DNA of 54,719 bases from Thermocrinis sp. (GCF_036781485.1 NZ_DAIQAX010000010.1:1-54719), one strand, 5' to 3'. Counted from the stretch's first letter, positions 7,428 through 14,498 are shown. The notes: a model not told the origin generated them from the letters alone. A program made the numbers and translations.

Positions 7428-8741
7428 TTAAAACCTAAAAGGTGGTCTTGGAATACCAAGAGGACCTTTAGCATTTTTCATACTTCTTATAAATTTTTTC
7501 ATTTGTTCATACTCTTTAAGTAGTTTATTCACATCAGATATTGACGTGCCGCTCCCCTTTGCTATTCTGATTTTTCTGCTCATGTTTATTATCTTGGGAT
7601 TTCTTCTTTCTTCTTTAGTCATAGACTGGATAATTGCCTTCTTTTTCTTTATTAACTTTTCGTCTATTTTAATATACTTTACATAAGCAGACAATCCGGG
7701 CACCATGCTTAGCAACTTGTCTATGGGTCCCATCTTTTCTATAAACTCAAATTGCTTTAGCATGTCTTCCAAATCAAACTCTCCGGTTAAAACCTTTGTA
7801 GCCATAACTTGTGCTTCGTCTTCTGGTATGGCTTTTTGAGCTTTTTCCAAAAGACTTTGCACATCTCCAAGGCCCAATATTCTCTGAGCAACTCTATCTG
7901 GATAGAAAGGTTCTATGTCCTCAAGCTTTTCTCCTGTTCCTACAAACTTTATGGAAATGCCCAAAGCTTCCCTTATAGAAAAGGCTACACCGCCACGGGC
8001 ATCTCCGTCCATCTTTGTAAGGATTGCCCCGGTGAGCCCCACTTTTTCGTGAAATACCTTTGCTACCCTCAAAGCTTCTTGCCCTTGCATTGCATCTGCC
8101 ACATAAAGAACCTCGGAAGGAGAGATAACTTCCTTTATGGATTTCAGCTCTTCCATAAGCTCGTCGTCTATATGTAATCTTCCAGCGGTATCCAAGAGTA
8201 AGTAATCCACTCTTTCAGATTTTGCTTTAGAGGAAGCAAGCTTAGCTATCTCAATGGCGCTCAATCCTTCTTCAAATTTATAGTATGGGACATCTATTTT
8301 CTCTGCTAATCTTTGAAGCTGTAGCATAGCCGCTGGTCTTCTCACGTCCGTAGAAGACACCGCCACTTTGTTTCCTTGTTCCTTTAAATACTTGGCTAAC
8401 TTTCCTATGGTGGTAGTTTTGCCCGTACCCTGAAGTCCAACAAACAAAACTACTCCCTTTTTTAGGTCTGCTTTACTCCCACCCAATATTTTTACTAACT
8501 CCTCGTAAACCGTCATCAGCAAATGTTCATAAGGTGAGAGTTTTTTGCTTAAATCCTCTTTCAGAGCCTCTTCCCTGACCCTTTTCAAAAAAGCTTTTAC
8601 CACTTCATAATCTGCATCGCCTTCCAAAAGCGCCGTCCTTATTTCCCTCAAAAAGTCATTTATCTGTTTTTCGCTTAATTTTTTGTTTTTTTCTAGTTTT
8701 GAAAGAGCTTTACTAAACTTTTCAGTTAACAACTCCAACAT
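7428..8741 (-). CDS. ffh: Signal recognition particle protein Ffh
   Basis: Ffh binds SRP RNA and signal peptides of nascent membrane proteins and delivers ribosomes to FtsY. It is 437 aa with the standard order: N domain (1-85), G domain with GLQGTGKTTTIGKLA (about 103-117), DTAGR, TKMDGDARGG and GTGEK, and a Met-containing M domain (from about 300) with the RNA-binding region around SRKIRIAKGSGTS. The start at 8741 has no Shine-Dalgarno site; an extended -10 (TGTTATAAT, minus strand) ends 9 nt before it. It is divergent from the phosphatase-like gene with only 18 bases between the two ATGs. Confidence 0.97.
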   Translation of the reverse strand: MLELLTEKFSKALSKLEKNKKLSEKQINDFLREIRTALLEGDADYEVVKAFLKRVREEALKEDLSKKLSPYEHLLMTVYEELVKILGGSKADLKKGVVLFVGLQGTGKTTTIGKLAKYLKEQGNKVAVSSTDVRRPAAMLQLQRLAEKIDVPYYKFEEGLSAIEIAKLASSKAKSERVDYLLLDTAGRLHIDDELMEELKSIKEVISPSEVLYVADAMQGQEALRVAKVFHEKVGLTGAILTKMDGDARGGVAFSIREALGISIKFVGTGEKLEDIEPFYPDRVAQRILGLGDVQSLLEKAQKAIPEDEAQVMATKVLTGEFDLEDMLKQFEFIEKMGPIDKLLSMVPGLSAYVKYIKIDEKLIKKKKAIIQSMTKEERRNPKIINMSRKIRIAKGSGTSISDVNKLLKEYEQMKKFIRSMKNAKGPLGIPRPPFRF

Positions 8742-8746
8742 AACTT

Positions 8747-8756
8747 TAAAATTATA
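8747..8756. promoter_or_regulatory. Overlapping divergent -10 elements (ffh / phosphatase-like gene)
   Basis: The 10-mer TAAAATTATA carries TAAAAT for the plus gene (7 nt before the ATG at 8760). On the other strand it carries TATAAT, preceded by TGT, for ffh (9 nt before its ATG). Both predicted start points fall at or next to the start codons. The same 10-mer, on the opposite strand, separates dnaB and tRNA-Leu. Confidence 0.5.
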
Positions 8757-8759
8757 ACA

Positions 8760-9170
8760 ATGAAGGTATGCTTTGTATCTACAAGAGGAAAAGTAAGGGC
8801 TGCGATGGCAAAATCCATATTTACAAAATTAGCCAAGATGCTACTGTTGAACGTAGAAGTTTACTCTGCAGGAATTGAACCAGAAAAAAACTTACCAGAA
8901 AATGTAATAAAGGTACTGACCGAGAAGGGCTATCCTGTAGAGGGTATCCACCCAGTCGGATGTGAATCTCTACCATACGATAGGATAGACATACTTATAA
9001 CTTTGTCTCCAGAAGCACGGGATAGATGCCCCTATTACATAAACCACAAAAGAAGGGAACACTGGGTCTTAGAAGAGGTGAAGGATCAATCAGATTTAGC
9101 TAAATTGAGAAGCATTAGAGATAACATAGAAAGATTGGTCAAAGAGTTTCTTAAAATAAGTCATACTTAA
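8760..9170 (+). CDS. Low-molecular-weight phosphatase/ArsC-like protein lacking the Cys nucleophile
   Basis: 136 aa. The fold is suggested by the opening KVCFVSTRGKVRAAMAKSIF, the SAGIEP block (residues near 42) and a C-terminal W...VKD...IRDNIERLVKEFL helix, all typical of low-molecular-weight tyrosine phosphatases and thioredoxin-coupled arsenate reductases. The usual P-loop is C-x5-R-S. Aligned on FV.T....R..MA, the nucleophilic Cys is Ser7 and the loop Ser is Ala14, while Arg13 stays. A Cys at residue 4 is out of register. It is therefore probably not a normal phosphatase or reductase; it might be a binding protein. No Shine-Dalgarno site; a -10 hexamer lies 7 nt before the ATG. Confidence 0.7.
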   Translation: MKVCFVSTRGKVRAAMAKSIFTKLAKMLLLNVEVYSAGIEPEKNLPENVIKVLTEKGYPVEGIHPVGCESLPYDRIDILITLSPEARDRCPYYINHKRREHWVLEEVKDQSDLAKLRSIRDNIERLVKEFLKISHT

Positions 9171-9194
9171 CTCAACATAATTTTGTATTATATT
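9167..9194 (+). promoter_or_regulatory. Promoter of the LysR-type gene
   Basis: TTAACT (9167-9172) and TATATT (9189-9194) are 16 nt apart; the -10 ends 7 nt before the ATG at 9202. There is no ribosome-binding site between, so a leaderless transcript is predicted. Confidence 0.45.
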
Positions 9195-9201
9195 AAAACT
9201 A

Positions 9202-10116
9202 ATGATTGACATCACAAAGTTAAAGACCTTTGTGGCAGTTGCCGATTTAGGTAGTTTTTCAAAAGCCTCTGAAATTTTGTACATTACACAGCCTGCCGTT
9301 ACACAGCAAATAAAGGCTTTGGAAAAAATGGTTGGTGCCAAACTATTTCAGAGACAGAGTGGACGAATAGTTTTAACAGAGGAAGGAAAGCGTATTTACG
9401 CTTTGGCAAAGTCCCTTTTAAAAGATTATGAAAGCCTTATGGAGGAAATGGCAAAGATAAAGAAGGATTTTAAGGACACCCTGTTTGTTGGGATAAGCAC
9501 CACGCTGAGTGAATACAAGGTCCCAGAGCTGTTGGTTGAGTTCCACTCTCAGATGCCAGGTATATCCATAAAGGCTTTTGTGGAAAATTCTCAACAGATA
9601 GAGGAAGGGCTTTCTTCTGGTGTTTTAAACATTGGACTGATTGAGAGAGAACCATCTGAAAAATTTAGAGCCGTTCGTTGGTTCTACGATGAGATTGTAT
9701 TCTTTACCCATCCTTCGCATCCATTCGCTGAGTTAGGAGAAATAAACCCAGAAGATTTATACTCAGCTGAATTGATATTTAGAGAAGTCAGTTCGGGTAC
9801 CAGAAGGGTGGTAAAGGAGGAGTTGGAAAGATTGGGAGTAATTTTTGAAAGATTGAAAATAAAGATTGAGATAAACTGCGGAAGGTCTATTCTCAGTATG
9901 GTCAAGAATGGTCACGGATGTAGTTTTCTTTCAAGGGGGATATTAGAGAAAGATTTACAGGAAGGCAACATAGTTGAGGTAAAAATAAGAGGATTTAATG
10001 CAAGGAGATGGTATTACATAGTTTTCCCGGAGGACAGTAAAACAACCTTTTTAGCAAATAAGTTCGCAAAGTTTTTACTTTCCAAAGCTTTGCCCAGTAA
10101 TACTATGGCATCTTAA
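9202..10116 (+). CDS. LysR-type transcriptional regulator
   Basis: 304 aa, the normal family length. An N-terminal winged helix-turn-helix (about residues 3-62; DLGSFSKASEILYITQPAV is the HTH core) is followed by a linker helix and a periplasmic-binding-like effector domain (about 90-295). Family members bind as tetramers and often regulate a divergent or adjacent gene. Here the upstream neighbour runs in the same direction, so the target is unclear. The effector is unknown; CbbR- or CysB-like roles are possible but not shown. It is followed after 98 bases by a HAD phosphatase gene on the same strand. Confidence 0.9.
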   Translation: MIDITKLKTFVAVADLGSFSKASEILYITQPAVTQQIKALEKMVGAKLFQRQSGRIVLTEEGKRIYALAKSLLKDYESLMEEMAKIKKDFKDTLFVGISTTLSEYKVPELLVEFHSQMPGISIKAFVENSQQIEEGLSSGVLNIGLIEREPSEKFRAVRWFYDEIVFFTHPSHPFAELGEINPEDLYSAELIFREVSSGTRRVVKEELERLGVIFERLKIKIEINCGRSILSMVKNGHGCSFLSRGILEKDLQEGNIVEVKIRGFNARRWYYIVFPEDSKTTFLANKFAKFLLSKALPSNTMAS

Positions 10117-10214
10117 CCTGCCGCTTCGCATTATAATTTAACATCTACAGTTCGGAGATAAGGGCTAACATCGGATAAGATAGACTGAGGAAAAATGGGA
10201 CGGCAAAACCGAGG
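10117..10214 (+). promoter_or_regulatory. Leader before the HAD gene, with a -10 and small hairpin
   Basis: TATAAT near 10133-10138 could be a -10 element. The rest of the 98 bases is purine-rich, with a short hairpin CGGCAAAACCG close to the start codon that could mask the ribosome site. I do not recognise a riboswitch class in it. Confidence 0.25.
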
Positions 10215-10895
10215 ATGAGGAAAGGGTTAATCTTTGACGTGGATGGTGTGATAATAGATGTGAGTCTTTCTTACCATTACGCTATAAAAAATACTGCAGA
10301 AAAATTCATAGGGATTAGCTTAGACATAGAAAAGGTTAGAGAAATAAAATTCAAAAATGGTATAAACAACGACTATTTGGCTACTTTGGAAGTCATAAAA
10401 ACCTTCAATAAATACGCTTCCTTAGAAGAAATCATAAAAGAATTTAACAAGGAATACGAAAAACTTAAAAACTTGGAAAGACTAATCTTGAGCAGAGAGT
10501 TTTTTAGAAAATTAAAACAATATAACATCCCTCTTGGCATACTTACGGGAAGACCAAAGGAGGACTTAAAAAGTGCCTTTGACAGGTTTGGGCTTTGGGA
10601 ATTTTTTGACTTTGTAGTGGATGATGATACTATAGAAGATCCCAATCTGAGAAAGCCAAATCCCTATGCTCTTCATTTTTGTATTGAGGGTATGCGATTG
10701 GACAGCGCGATCTATATCGGAGATAGCCTTGCAGACTATCAGATGGTAGAAAACTACAAGAAGATATATAAAAAACCTGTTGATTATATACACTTCGGTG
10801 AAAGGGTGAAGCCCAGCGGGGTTAAGGTTGTGCTTTCTGAGGATGAACTTTTTCAAGCTCTGAAAGAGGTTTTGCAGAGTCGGGAGTTAGTATAG
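10215..10895 (+). CDS. HAD-superfamily phosphatase
   Basis: 226 aa, subfamily I-like with a helical cap. Motif I is FDVDGVIID (residues about 6-14; the first Asp is the nucleophile). Motif II is LTGRPKED, motif III the lysine in RKPNPYAL, and motif IV IGDSLADYQM. This set supports Mg2+-dependent phosphate-ester hydrolysis. The substrate cannot be told; phosphoglycolate is one possibility for an autotroph. GAGG precedes the ATG at 10215. The 3' end overlaps the convergent Trm112-like gene by 74 bases, unusually long even for this compact genome. Confidence 0.85.
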   Translation: MRKGLIFDVDGVIIDVSLSYHYAIKNTAEKFIGISLDIEKVREIKFKNGINNDYLATLEVIKTFNKYASLEEIIKEFNKEYEKLKNLERLILSREFFRKLKQYNIPLGILTGRPKEDLKSAFDRFGLWEFFDFVVDDDTIEDPNLRKPNPYALHFCIEGMRLDSAIYIGDSLADYQMVENYKKIYKKPVDYIHFGERVKPSGVKVVLSEDELFQALKEVLQSRELV

Positions 10896-11028
10896 GTATG
10901 CCTTCAATTATTTCGTAAAATAGACCGCAGGCTTGACAAATCAAAACTTCCAACTTTTCATCGTATTTGAGATCACCCTTACACCTTGGACAGGCGAGTA
11001 TATCCAAAAGCTCCCTGTTTAGACTCAT
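10822..11028 (-). CDS. Trm112/YcaR-family zinc-ribbon protein
   Basis: 68 aa. The opening RELLDILACPRCKGDL, a CQACG later in the chain and the tail YEIIEGIPIL match the Trm112-like family, small C4 zinc ribbons that in eukaryotes and archaea activate methyltransferases. The bacterial role is not settled. The last ten or so residues exceed the core family and are encoded in the stretch antisense to the HAD gene. It overlaps the OmpH/Skp-like gene by 4 nt and is probably cotranscribed with it. Confidence 0.8.
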   Translation of the reverse strand: MSLNRELLDILACPRCKGDLKYDEKLEVLICQACGLFYEIIEGIPILTPDSAKPLSELEKVHPQKAQP

Positions 11029-11507
11029 TTTGCATCCAACCTTTTTATAACCTCATCCGTTATGTCTATTTCCGCAGACCTATAAACAAACACGCTACAG
11101 TCCAAAACTCCAGTAAAATTAGCTTTCTTTGAAATATCCTCGGATATTTCTTTTATTTTTTTTGTAAGTTCATCTTCTGTTTTTATTCTCAGCTCATTAA
11201 GCTCCTTTTGTGCTTTTTGCTGTAATTCTATGGCTTCTGCTTCCAGCTTCTGATATTCTTTTATTTTTTCTTCCCTCATCTTCTGACTTATGGCTTTACT
11301 TTCTATCTGTTTTTTCAGCTCCTCTAATTTTTTCCCCATCTCATCTAACTGATTTTGATAGAATTGAAATTTATTCCTTAGTCCTTCTTGCGCTTTTTTA
11401 GCAGTCTGGGATTCTTGAAGTATCCTATTAGGGTCTATGCATGCGAATTTCTGCTGGGCAAAGGACAAGCTGCTTAAAAGCACGGACACAAGTATCAACT
11501 TTTTCAT
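11025..11507 (-). CDS. OmpH/Skp-family periplasmic chaperone
   Basis: 160 aa from ATG 11507. The signal peptide MKKLILVSVLLSSLSFAQQ is followed by FACIDPNRILQES and a long Lys/Glu/Gln-rich coiled coil (about 40-125), the 'tentacles' of Skp, which holds unfolded outer-membrane proteins in transit to the BAM complex. Two other in-frame starts exist upstream, but AGGAGGTG lies 5-6 nt before 11507, inside the longer version. Two cysteines near the C-terminus flank a short strand. Operon with the downstream Trm112-like gene. The MITE-like element lies upstream at 11551-11691. Confidence 0.85.
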   Translation of the reverse strand: MKKLILVSVLLSSLSFAQQKFACIDPNRILQESQTAKKAQEGLRNKFQFYQNQLDEMGKKLEELKKQIESKAISQKMREEKIKEYQKLEAEAIELQQKAQKELNELRIKTEDELTKKIKEISEDISKKANFTGVLDCSVFVYRSAEIDITDEVIKRLDAK

Positions 11508-11550
11508 CAAACACCTCCTCATGAAGATTATATAACAGGAGAGTTAGTCA

Positions 11551-11559
11551 GTCTTGAAA
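11551..11559. repeat. Target-site duplication, left
   Basis: GTCTTGAAA, identical to 11683-11691, directly adjoins the left inverted repeat. Confidence 0.75.
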
Positions 11560-11682
11560 AAGCCTGTTTCAAAAACACAGTTATATTGACTATCAAATGT
11601 ATGAAGGCTAAAATCTGAACTTGATGAAGGCCAACTTTATACAAGGCATAAAAGGGTAGTGGGAAGCATTTGAAACAGCCTC
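11560..11682. mobile_element. MITE-like non-coding element (123 bp, IS256-type ends)
   Basis: The 14-bp ends are imperfect inverted repeats: AAGCCTGTTTCAAA at 11560-11573 and, read inward on the other strand, GAGGCTGTTTCAAA at 11669-11682 (12 of 14 match). They are flanked by exact 9-bp direct repeats GTCTTGAAA (11551-11559 and 11683-11691), as expected for a target-site duplication. The interior has no supported reading frame. Ends of the form GAG.CTGT.T.AAA and 8-9 bp duplications are typical of the IS256 family, so a transposase elsewhere probably moved it. Confidence 0.75.
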
Positions 11683-11691
11683 GTCTTGAAA
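11683..11691. repeat. Target-site duplication, right
   Basis: GTCTTGAAA, identical to 11551-11559. It contains TTGAAA, a -35-like hexamer, but 22 nt from the tRNA -10, too far for a standard promoter. Confidence 0.75.
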
Positions 11692-11710
11692 ATTTTTATG
11701 TTATGATTTA

Positions 11711-11719
11711 TGATATAAT
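11711..11719 (+). promoter_or_regulatory. Extended -10 of the tRNA-tuf operon
   Basis: TGATATAAT matches the extended -10 pattern TGnTATAAT and ends 5 nt before the first tRNA base. No good -35 is seen at the standard distance. Confidence 0.5.
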
Positions 11720-11724
11720 TTTCA

Positions 11725-11797
11725 GCTGGCGTAGCTCAGTGGGCAGAGCGCGGGATTTGTAATCCCGCGGTCGTGGGTTCAAGTCCCACCGCCAGCT
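11725..11797 (+). tRNA. tRNA-Thr (UGU)
   Basis: 73 nt. Acceptor GCTGGCG pairs with CGCCAGC. The anticodon arm CGGGA-TTTGTAA-TCCCG gives TGT. T-loop GGTTCAAGT is present and CCA is not encoded. First of four tRNAs placed before tuf, in the same Thr-Tyr-Gly-Thr order as in E. coli. Confidence 0.95.
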
Positions 11798-11800
11798 TTA

Positions 11801-11884
11801 GGAGGGGTGGCCGAGTGGTCAAAGGCAGGGGACTGTAAATCCCCCGGGCTCCGCCCTGCGCAGGTTCGAATCCTGCCCCCTCCA
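11801..11884 (+). tRNA. tRNA-Tyr (GUA)
   Basis: 84 nt, class II with a long variable arm. Acceptor GGAGGGG pairs with CCCCTCC. Anticodon loop CTGTAAA gives GTA. CCA is not encoded. Confidence 0.95.
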
Positions 11885-11889
11885 CTTTA

Positions 11890-11961
11890 GCGGGCGTAGC
11901 TCAGTGGTAGAGCAGCTGCCTTCCAAGCAGCAGGTCGCGGGTTCGAGTCCCGTCGCCCGCT
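11890..11961 (+). tRNA. tRNA-Gly (UCC)
   Basis: 72 nt. Acceptor GCGGGCG pairs with CGCCCGC. The arm GCTGC-CTTCCAA-GCAGC gives TCC. CCA is not encoded. Confidence 0.95.
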
Positions 11962-11972
11962 TTAAAGACATA

Positions 11973-12045
11973 GCCCAGGTAGCTCAGTGGGCAGAGCACA
12001 CCCTTGGTAAGGGTGAGGTCGCCGGTTCAAGTCCGGTCCTGGGCT
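11973..12045 (+). tRNA. tRNA-Thr (GGU)
   Basis: 73 nt. Acceptor GCCCAGG pairs with CCTGGGC. The arm CACCC-TTGGTAA-GGGTG gives GGT. CCA is not encoded. It ends 22 nt before the tuf start and likely shares its transcript. Confidence 0.95.
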
Positions 12046-12067
12046 TAAATACAGGAGGTAGCAAGGT

Positions 12068-13285
12068 ATGGCAAAGGAGAAGTTTGTAAGAGAGAAGGAA
12101 CACGTCAACGTAGGAACTATAGGGCACGTAGACCATGGCAAATCTACTCTAACCTCTGCCATAACATGTGCATTGGCTGCGGGTGTTATGCCCGGCGGTA
12201 AGGCAAGGTGTATGAAATACGAAGAAATAGACAAAGCACCAGAAGAAAGAGAAAGAGGTATAACCATAAACATAACACACGTGGAATACGAAACCGCAAA
12301 AAGACATTACGCACACGTAGATTGCCCAGGACACGCAGACTACATCAAGAACATGATAACAGGCGCAGCCCAAATGGACGGAGCTATCCTTGTGGTTTCT
12401 GCAGCAGACGGTCCAATGCCACAGACAAGAGAACACGTGCTGTTGGCAAGACAGGTCAATGTCCCCTACATAGTGGTGTTCATGAACAAGTGTGACATGG
12501 TGGATGACCCAGAGCTTTTGGACCTTGTGGAGCTTGAAGTGAGGGAACTTTTGAATAAGTACGAATTTCCTGGAGATGAGGTACCGGTCATAAGGGGTTC
12601 TGCCTTAGGGACATTGCAGGAGTTAGAAGCAGGGAAACCTGACAAGTGGTGCAATGCCATAGTGGAACTGCTCAACGCCATGGACGAATACATACCAACT
12701 CCTGTAAGGGAATCAGACAAACCATTTTTGATGCCCATAGAAGACGTATTTAGCATATCTGGACGTGGAACGGTGGTAACAGGCAGGGTAGAGCGTGGAG
12801 TACTAAAGCCTGGTGAGGAAGTGGAGGTAGTAGGGCTCAGAGAAGAACCACTGAAGACTGTAGCCACATCCATAGAGATGTTTAGGAAGGTCCTTGATGA
12901 GGCACTACCTGGGGACAACATAGGTGTGCTTTTGAGGGGTGTAGGCAAAGACGATGTGGAGAGGGGGCAGGTATTGGCAAAGCCAGGTAGTGTGACGCCG
13001 CACAGGAGGTTTAGGGCACAGGTGTATGTATTGACGAAGGAAGAAGGTGGGAGGCACAGTCCATTTTTTGTGAATTACAGGCCACAGTTTTACTTTAGGA
13101 CAGCGGACGTGACAGGGGTAGTGGTGAAGTTGCCAGAGGGTCAGGAGATGGTGATGCCTGGGGACAACGTGGAGCTTGAGATTGAGCTAATAAAGCCCAT
13201 AGCGATGGAGGAAGGACTTAGGTTTGCCATAAGGGAAGGTGGAAGGACTGTGGGTGCTGGTGTGGTTACAAAAATCCTTGATTGA
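12068..13285 (+). CDS. tuf: Elongation factor Tu, copy 1
   Basis: EF-Tu carries aminoacyl-tRNA to the ribosomal A site as a GTP complex. 405 aa, about ten longer than E. coli EF-Tu. G1 GHVDHGKS is at residues 19-26, with ERGITI in switch I, DCPGHADY (G3) and NKCD (G4). AGGAGGT lies 8 nt before the ATG. The translated protein is identical to copy 2 (28827-30044). The DNA appears identical from the ATG through the stop and for 14 more bases, into the first codons of the next gene. It sits downstream of four tRNAs and 10 nt before rpmG. Confidence 0.98.
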   Translation: MAKEKFVREKEHVNVGTIGHVDHGKSTLTSAITCALAAGVMPGGKARCMKYEEIDKAPEERERGITINITHVEYETAKRHYAHVDCPGHADYIKNMITGAAQMDGAILVVSAADGPMPQTREHVLLARQVNVPYIVVFMNKCDMVDDPELLDLVELEVRELLNKYEFPGDEVPVIRGSALGTLQELEAGKPDKWCNAIVELLNAMDEYIPTPVRESDKPFLMPIEDVFSISGRGTVVTGRVERGVLKPGEEVEVVGLREEPLKTVATSIEMFRKVLDEALPGDNIGVLLRGVGKDDVERGQVLAKPGSVTPHRRFRAQVYVLTKEEGGRHSPFFVNYRPQFYFRTADVTGVVVKLPEGQEMVMPGDNVELEIELIKPIAMEEGLRFAIREGGRTVGAGVVTKILD

Positions 13286-13299
13286 GGTGTAAAGGATGG
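12068..13299 (+). repeat. 1.23-kb identical direct repeat, copy 1 (tuf)
   Basis: Matches 28827-30058 in direct orientation. Identity starts at the ATG (bases before it differ) and ends one base after the ATG of the following gene, which is rpmG here and rpsJ in copy 2. Confidence 0.85.
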
Positions 13300-13454
13300 C
13301 TGCGGTAAGAGAAATAATAGTTTTGGCGTGCACGGAGTGCAAGAGGAGGAACTACTCCACCACTAAAAACAAGCAGAAAAAGCCCCAGAGGATGGAGCTA
13401 AGAAAGTACTGCAAGTGGTGTAAAAAGCACACTATACACAGAGAGGTAAAATAG
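13296..13454 (+). CDS. rpmG: Ribosomal protein L33
   Basis: 52 aa, large-subunit protein. Two CxxC pairs (CTEC at 12-15 and CKWC at 39-42) make a zinc ribbon, so this is the zinc-containing L33 form. The other recognisable block is RRNYSTTKNK. It is absent from automatic lists with a 60-residue cutoff but is certain by family, position and ribosome site (GAGGTG before the ATG). The last base of its TAG stop is also the first base of the tRNA-Trp gene. Confidence 0.96.
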   Translation: MAAVREIIVLACTECKRRNYSTTKNKQKKPQRMELRKYCKWCKKHTIHREVK

Positions 13455-13526
13455 GGGCACTAGCTCAATTGGCAGAGCGCGGGACTCCAAATCCCGCGGT
13501 TGGGGGTTCGAGTCCTCCGTGCCCCG
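13454..13526 (+). tRNA. tRNA-Trp (CCA)
   Basis: 73 nt. Acceptor GGGGCAC pairs with GTGCCCC, with discriminator G. The arm CGGGA-CTCCAAA-TCCCG gives CCA. Position 1 is the G of the rpmG stop codon. CCA is not encoded. A tRNA-Trp before secE is a known arrangement in several bacterial phyla. Confidence 0.95.
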
Positions 13527-13539
13527 CATGGAGAAAAGA

Positions 13540-13734
13540 ATGGAAAAGATTAAAAACTTCCTAAAGAGCGTAAGGCAGGAGCTAAATAGGGTTTCTTGGC
13601 CTAGCAGAAGTTTGGCCTTTAAGGCCACAATCAGTGTTATAATATTTTCCCTTATAATTGGCTTCTATCTTTGGATTTTAGATATAGCCTTTGTAAATAT
13701 GGTCAATTTTTTGCTTTCATTGAGAGGTAGGTAA
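13540..13734 (+). CDS. secE: Preprotein translocase subunit SecE
   Basis: SecE clamps SecY in the Sec channel. The short single-span form has 64 aa: an amphipathic helix with VRQELNRVSWPSRSLAF (the conserved 'W P s r' turn) and one transmembrane segment (about residues 28-50). Starts at GTG 13519 (inside the tRNA) and ATG 13528 (one base after the tRNA) are in frame. ATG 13540 is preferred because GGAG lies 7 nt before it. 13528 remains possible if tRNA processing leaves a leaderless end. The stop overlaps the nusG ATG (TAATG). Confidence 0.92.
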   Translation: MEKIKNFLKSVRQELNRVSWPSRSLAFKATISVIIFSLIIGFYLWILDIAFVNMVNFLLSLRGR

Positions 13735-14459
13735 TGGGTGAGTTTAAGTGGTATGCTTTACAGGTAGAAGCGGGTAAAGAAGCAACAGCTAAGGAAAATT
13801 TTCTAAAGGTTCTTGAGTTGGAAGGTCTCTCTGAAAAGGTTCAAGAAGTAGTCGTTCCTGCAGAGGAAAAGGTAGTCATAAAGACTATGGGAAAGGAAAA
13901 GTATAGGTTGTCTTTGCGGGGAAACAACAGGGACATCAGCGTATTGGGGAAAAAGGGTGTGACCACCTTTAGGATAGAGAACGGAGAGGTTAGGGTTTTG
14001 GAAAGTGTGGAGGGAGACCTATGCGTAGAAGCGCCCCCCATTTCAAAACCAGGGCAGAAGATAGTCTGCAAAGAAAACAAAACAGAAGCAAAAATTATTC
14101 TGGAATCTAAGATGTTCCCCGGATATTTACTTATGAAAGCTGATATAGATGATGCTCTCTTGAGGGCTATAGAAAAGACACCTCACGTGTATAAACCAGT
14201 CTTGGTGGGTGGAAAAGTAGCTTCTCTTGACGAAAAGGAAGTGGAAAGAATAATAGCCTTTGTCAAGAAGGGTGTAAAGCCTGTTAAAGTCCTGTTTGAA
14301 AAAGGAGATCAAGTAAGGGTTATAGAGGGACCCTTTATGAATTTTACTGGCACTGTAGAAGAGGTGCATCCAGAGAGAGAAAAAATAACTGTGTTAATAA
14401 GCATATTTGGAAGGTTAACTCCAGTGGAGCTGGACTTCTCTCAGGTTGAAAAACTTTGA
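13734..14459 (+). CDS. nusG: Transcription elongation/termination factor NusG
   Basis: NusG binds the RNA polymerase clamp and links it to Rho or the ribosome. 241 aa against about 180 in E. coli. The NGN domain opens with FKWYALQVEAGKEA and resumes at SKMFPGYLLMKAD; the roughly 70 residues between (about 50-125) form the extra domain known from Aquifex NusG. The C-terminal KOW domain has GDQVRVIEGPFMNFTG. It follows secE with a 1-nt overlap. An extended -10 promoter for rplKAJL overlaps its 3' end. Confidence 0.97.
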   Translation: MGEFKWYALQVEAGKEATAKENFLKVLELEGLSEKVQEVVVPAEEKVVIKTMGKEKYRLSLRGNNRDISVLGKKGVTTFRIENGEVRVLESVEGDLCVEAPPISKPGQKIVCKENKTEAKIILESKMFPGYLLMKADIDDALLRAIEKTPHVYKPVLVGGKVASLDEKEVERIIAFVKKGVKPVKVLFEKGDQVRVIEGPFMNFTGTVEEVHPEREKITVLISIFGRLTPVELDFSQVEKL

Positions 14460-14473
14460 AAATATGTTATAAT
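14446..14473 (+). promoter_or_regulatory. Promoter of the rplKAJL-rpoBC operon
   Basis: TTGAAA (14446-14451), 16 nt, then TATAAT (14468-14473) preceded by TGT (extended -10). The -35 lies in the end of nusG. The expected start near 14480 leaves a short leader with a GGAGG site before rplK. Confidence 0.7.
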
Positions 14474-14498
14474 TTTTTATTCTTCATGGAGGCTAATA

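Noticed and set aside
10140..10214. Riboswitch before the HAD gene
   Set aside because: The purine-rich leader suggested one, but I could not fit conserved motifs of fluoride, guanidine, preQ1 or c-di-GMP classes; only a short hairpin remains.
11686..11719. TTGAAA of the right target duplication as -35 of the tRNA operon
   Set aside because: The spacing to TATAAT is 22 nt, beyond the working range for a normal sigma-70-type promoter.
12149..12948. Long open frames antisense or out of frame in both tuf copies
   Set aside because: They recur in both copies because the DNA is identical, resemble no protein, and result from the biased codon use of tuf.
13519..13539. GTG at 13519 as the secE start
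   Set aside because: It lies inside the tRNA-Trp acceptor arm. ATG 13540 has GGAG at good spacing and gives the normal N-terminus.
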